NCBI GenBank assembly: GCA_964614415.1
Contig: CAZTLE010000083.1
Span: 1-16,711, forward strand
Source of the DNA: CAZTLE01 sp964614415
GTDB lineage: Bacteria > Bacteroidota > Bacteroidia > Flavobacteriales > Flavobacteriaceae
DNA: 16,711 nucleotides
Reading direction: 5' to 3'
The notes under the pieces: generated by a model
What the model was told of the DNA's origin: nothing
What the model saw: only the letters and a program-made list of their open reading frames with translations
Databases searched by the model: none
Position numbers and translations under genes: made by a program
Shown: piece by piece, positions 14,024 through 16,711 of the stretch
Numbering within the stretch: position 1 is the first letter of the stretch
Layout: each line of letters begins with the position of its first letter

Positions 14024-15457
14024 TTACTGCCCTACTTCTTCTAACGCACGTTCGATCATGGTAATTGCCTTGTCAATGGTCTTTAATTTGGTGCGGAAGG
14101 ATAAAATAGCAATACGGATTACAAACTTACCGTTGATCCGCGTAGAACTCAGAAAAATCTCCCCGTCTTTGTGAATCACCTCCATGAGTTTCTCATTAAA
14201 GGCGTCTTCATCGGGACCATGTGTGGGGTACCAGAAGTAGCTCACCGACAGATCGGGTTCGGGTCCTACCTCAAAACCAATATCCAAAAGCCGGTTTCTG
14301 AAATACTCCGTAAGCAAGAGTTTTTCTTCCAGGCAGGCGACAAATGGCTCTATTCCGTGCAGTTGCAATGGCAACCATAACCGCAGGCCTCTAAAGTGCT
14401 TGGTTAACTCCGGAGACACATCGGCGGGGTTAACAGGAGCCTCACGTACGGCATCCTGCATATAATTAGCTCTGTAGTGATTGGAATGATACACGGCTTC
14501 TTTGTCTTTTACCAGTACGGCGCCCAGGCCGTAGGGCAGGAAGAGTCCTTTGTGTGGATCGATCACCAGGGAATCCGAGCGCTCTATACCTTTAAAGTCC
14601 TTTTTCTTTTGTTTGGTAAGAATGAAAAAACCACCGTAGGCCGCATCTACATGATACCAAAGGTCGTTCGCTTCGGCAATGTCGGCAATTTTATCAAGGG
14701 GATCTATGGCGCCTGTATCTGTTGTTCCGGCAGAGGCAATGATTAGAAAGGGCTTCAATCCCTGGGCACGGTCCGAAGTTATTTTCAGGGAGAGGTCATC
14801 CGGGTTGATACGTGACTGATCATCCAGGTCTACATGCCGAAGAATGGCATCTTCGAGCCCGATGATTCGCAACGCTTTGTTGATGCAGTGATGCACCTGC
14901 TCACTTGCATAGATTACACTGCTTTCTACGGCAGCCCCTTTCACTTTGTAACGATCCCGGGCGGCTGTTAGCGCAATGAGATTAGCTATCGACCCACCGG
15001 ATGCCAGGTTTCCAATGGCGGATTTCGGATATCCGAATATCGACTTCATCCAGTCGATCAGTTCGTTTTCTATGGCCACTCCACCGGGGGAAGCAAAGTA
15101 CATCCCGGAGTATTCATTCGTGACATCGGCCAGGTAATCGGCAATGGCCGAGGTATAGATTCCTCCTCCCGGGATATAGCCGATATGCCCCCCGGAAGCA
15201 GGTTTGATGCCTTTTAACGAAACTTCCTCGTGATACAGGTTCAGAATATCTTTCAGGGATTTCTTTTCCGAAGCAATGCGCAGTGACCCCCTGGTTTCTT
15301 TTTCTTCGCTGTAGGCTTCACTTTCCTCCAGATGATCTATAAACATGTCGGCATAAGCACCTACCTGGTCGAGTAATCGACGACGTTGTGATTCCGATGG
15401 TTCCAAGGCAGATGAAATTTTCTGTAGCTCACGGATCTCCTTTTTGAGGTGTTCCAT
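14024..15457 (-). CDS. Group II PLP-dependent decarboxylase (aromatic amino acid / glutamate decarboxylase family)
   Basis: A 477-residue pyridoxal-phosphate enzyme of the group II decarboxylase family (aromatic-L-amino-acid, tyrosine, histidine or glutamate decarboxylases). Visible features: the N-terminal HIGYIPGGG (91-99), the PLP phosphate contact region LASGGSIANL (151-160), the ring-stacking His (189, in EQVHHC), AGTTDTGAIDP (243-253), Asp271 in HVDAAYGG (269-276), and the Schiff-base lysine Lys303 in DPHKGLFLPYG (300-310). All key residues are present, so it should be active. The substrate cannot be decided from sequence. The upstream 77-bp gap holds a palindrome (GGGAATTCCC, 15493-15502) but no convincing promoter. 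Next gene downstream is an AraC regulator. Confidence 0.93.
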   Translation of the reverse strand: MEHLKKEIRELQKISSALEPSESQRRRLLDQVGAYADMFIDHLEESEAYSEEKETRGSLRIASEKKSLKDILNLYHEEVSLKGIKPASGGHIGYIPGGGIYTSAIADYLADVTNEYSGMYFASPGGVAIENELIDWMKSIFGYPKSAIGNLASGGSIANLIALTAARDRYKVKGAAVESSVIYASEQVHHCINKALRIIGLEDAILRHVDLDDQSRINPDDLSLKITSDRAQGLKPFLIIASAGTTDTGAIDPLDKIADIAEANDLWYHVDAAYGGFFILTKQKKKDFKGIERSDSLVIDPHKGLFLPYGLGAVLVKDKEAVYHSNHYRANYMQDAVREAPVNPADVSPELTKHFRGLRLWLPLQLHGIEPFVACLEEKLLLTEYFRNRLLDIGFEVGPEPDLSVSYFWYPTHGPDEDAFNEKLMEVIHKDGEIFLSSTRINGKFVIRIAILSFRTKLKTIDKAITMIERALEEVGQ

Positions 15458-15534
15458 AGATGATGGCTTTTGGGTTGACGATGTAAAAATAGGGGAATTC
15501 CCAACGCACCACTCCTATTGTTGATAAAAGGTTT

Positions 15535-16524
15535 TTATAGCTGAATAATGTCGTTAAAGGTCGCTATGTTAAAGCCCGCATCAATAACGGTTTTGTACTG
15601 CGGACTTGTTGGATCAAGCAGCGGATTTGTGTGGTTGAAATGAATAAAATGAACTTTTTGCTTTTCGGAAGCGGGCAGGTCCTTAAATAGTTCCATACTT
15701 TCTATGACGAAGGGATGCGGAATTTCTGAAATATCCCGGTGATTTACTTCAGCAGCATCAAAAAAAGTAGCGTCAAGGTAAGCATAGTCCACCTCGGCTA
15801 TGAACTCAACAATAGAACGGTCCCATTTTTCCCATTTATCGATGTCCGGGATGAATAATACTTTTTTATTCAAAGACTGAATGAGATACCCAACCGTTTC
15901 CGAATATTCATCGCGATGCGGTACCAAAAAAGGAGTGACAAAAAGCTTTTTGGATATCACAACGGATTCACCATCGGTAAGATCGTAAAGGTTTATATTC
16001 TTGTTTTTCTCCAGCTGATCCCAGGGCCCATTGTTCTCTAGATAGGATTTCATACGGGGCATAGCCCGAACCTTGACGTTCCGGGTGTTCATGGATTCTT
16101 TGCCCAGGTACATAAGTCCGGAATAGTGGCCTATGTGTGCATGTGTAAGAAAAATGGTACGACGTGTTCCCAACGAATCAAAAGGAGCTAACTCCCGTAG
16201 TTTTTCATCCTGAGTGACGATATCCGGGGTAGCCTCGAACAAGGCGGTTACTTCCGCCAATGGGTCCACTACAGCCAATGAAACCACTTTGCGTTCGGGA
16301 TTGGGATGGTCAAAAAGGTCTGCACAACACTCCTTTTTGCACCCCATATGAGGTGATCCCGCATCCTGCACTGTTCCCAGTACTGTCAGAAAAGGCTCCT
16401 CCGGAACTGGAATAACCTGGTTTTCCACTTCTTCTACCGTGTCACTTGAAGTCCCCTGCTCTTTGCATGCTGTGAATGCAAAGGATATTGCCAGAATGAC
16501 GATGGAAAATATTGTGCGGACCAT
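15535..16524 (-). CDS. PqqB-like MBL-fold metallohydrolase, lipoprotein
   Basis: A 329-residue exported metallo-beta-lactamase-fold protein. It begins with a lipoprotein signal peptide (MVRTIFSIVILAISFAFTAC) with the lipobox cysteine at residue 20, so it should be anchored at the membrane. The mature part carries GTVQDAGSPHMGC (50-62) and a cysteine cluster CKKECC (62-67), then HAHIGH at 128-133, in which the usual Asp of HxHxDH is Ile131-Gly132. Further metal candidates are His203, Asp227, Asp251 and His298. This layout resembles PqqB and its non-PQQ relatives; no pqq genes occur nearby, so a role in PQQ synthesis is not supported. It faces the 16624 gene divergently. Confidence 0.85.
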   Translation of the reverse strand: MVRTIFSIVILAISFAFTACKEQGTSSDTVEEVENQVIPVPEEPFLTVLGTVQDAGSPHMGCKKECCADLFDHPNPERKVVSLAVVDPLAEVTALFEATPDIVTQDEKLRELAPFDSLGTRRTIFLTHAHIGHYSGLMYLGKESMNTRNVKVRAMPRMKSYLENNGPWDQLEKNKNINLYDLTDGESVVISKKLFVTPFLVPHRDEYSETVGYLIQSLNKKVLFIPDIDKWEKWDRSIVEFIAEVDYAYLDATFFDAAEVNHRDISEIPHPFVIESMELFKDLPASEKQKVHFIHFNHTNPLLDPTSPQYKTVIDAGFNIATFNDIIQL

Positions 16525-16623
16525 TTTCGGGATTTGTTTGTGTTTAAAGATATTTTATTTACTGTTAATTATTTAGCCAGGCCAATTTTTTATTCTAATT
16601 TCAGCTAACTAAAAAAATAATGT

Positions 16624-16711
16624 ATGAAGCGGTCTATCCTTCCTCGTGTTTGTATTTGTTATGCCAGTTTCGGTATGTTCTGTCAGAAATCCCAGGACAA
16701 ATTGCCTTATT
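16624..16711 (+). CDS. Start of an exported protein, cut by window edge
   Basis: An open frame from ATG at 16624 to the window end, encoding MKRSILPRVCICYASFGMFC followed by QKSQDKLPY. The start looks like a signal peptide with a possible lipobox cysteine at residue 20. The ending could be the beginning of a family 3 glycoside hydrolase, but nine residues are too few to say. An alternative ATG at 16621 opens a different frame without a signal-like start. The 99 bp between it and the divergent MBL lipoprotein gene (16525-16623) is AT-rich and presumably holds both promoters; I found no exact TAnnTTTG match there. Confidence 0.4.
   Translation, partial: MKRSILPRVCICYASFGMFCQKSQDKLPY

Noticed and set aside
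15493..15502. GGGAATTCCC palindrome as an operator
   Set aside because: A 10-bp palindrome can occur by chance, there is no second copy, and it is not linked to a recognised binding site.
15524..15538. ATAAAA-GGT-TTTTAT hairpin as terminator of the MBL gene
   Set aside because: The stem is six A/T pairs only, without GC content or a following T-run on the minus strand, and it overlaps the stop codon.
15535..16524. PQQ biosynthesis gene pqqB
   Set aside because: Similarity is general; the protein is a lipoprotein and no other pqq gene is in the window.

Overview
The window looks like chromosomal DNA from a flavobacterium (Bacteroidota, probably a marine Flavobacteriaceae). The signs are promoter-like TAnnTTTG elements just upstream of several genes, frequent absence of a clear Shine-Dalgarno sequence, an OlsF-type fused aminolipid synthase, the bacterial ATP-dependent DNA ligase/exonuclease pair, and a PqqB-like lipoprotein. 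This assignment rests on gene content only. Gene density is very high: no stretch over about 130 bp lacks a gene. No tRNA, rRNA, CRISPR array, insertion sequence or prophage gene was seen.

Layout. 1-1273 (minus): start of an ATP-dependent DNA ligase, translationally coupled behind its ligase-associated beta-CASP exonuclease. 1401-1826 (plus): a TerB-like protein. 1823-6117 (minus): a compact six-gene cluster, in transcription order a coiled-coil protein, a longin/roadblock-like protein, Ras/Rab-like GTPase B, a PAS-like protein with a decayed histidine-kinase dimerisation domain, Ras/Rab-like GTPase A, and a hybrid histidine kinase with a degenerate receiver. 6177-7181 (minus): fructose-1,6-bisphosphatase, divergent from 7266-9001 (plus), an SSAT-like acetyltransferase coupled to a monofunctional aspartate kinase. 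9061-11743 (plus): OlsF-like bifunctional acyltransferase and a CPBP membrane protease homologue. 11756-16524 (minus): DUF6263-like secreted protein, hotdog thioesterase, AraC-type regulator, group II PLP decarboxylase and a PqqB-like metallo-beta-lactamase-fold lipoprotein. 16624-16711 (plus): the start of an exported protein, cut by the window edge.

The part most worth attention is 1823-6117. Two paralogous small GTPases are each followed directly by a protein starting with the same PAS-like domain, so a [GTPase + PAS/DHp] module appears to have been duplicated and then diverged. One copy kept a complete histidine kinase and added a receiver that has lost its phosphoacceptor Asp. The other lost the kinase catalytic domain and the phosphoacceptor His. 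Both GTPases lack the usual switch II Gln. The fourth protein resembles, from memory, the N-terminal longin-like region of some bacterial OmpA-family proteins found near Rab-like GTPases, but here it has no OmpA domain. I infer a signalling device in which small GTPases control a histidine kinase; output and signal are unknown. The remaining genes are mostly ordinary metabolism (gluconeogenesis, aspartate-family amino acids, aminolipids).
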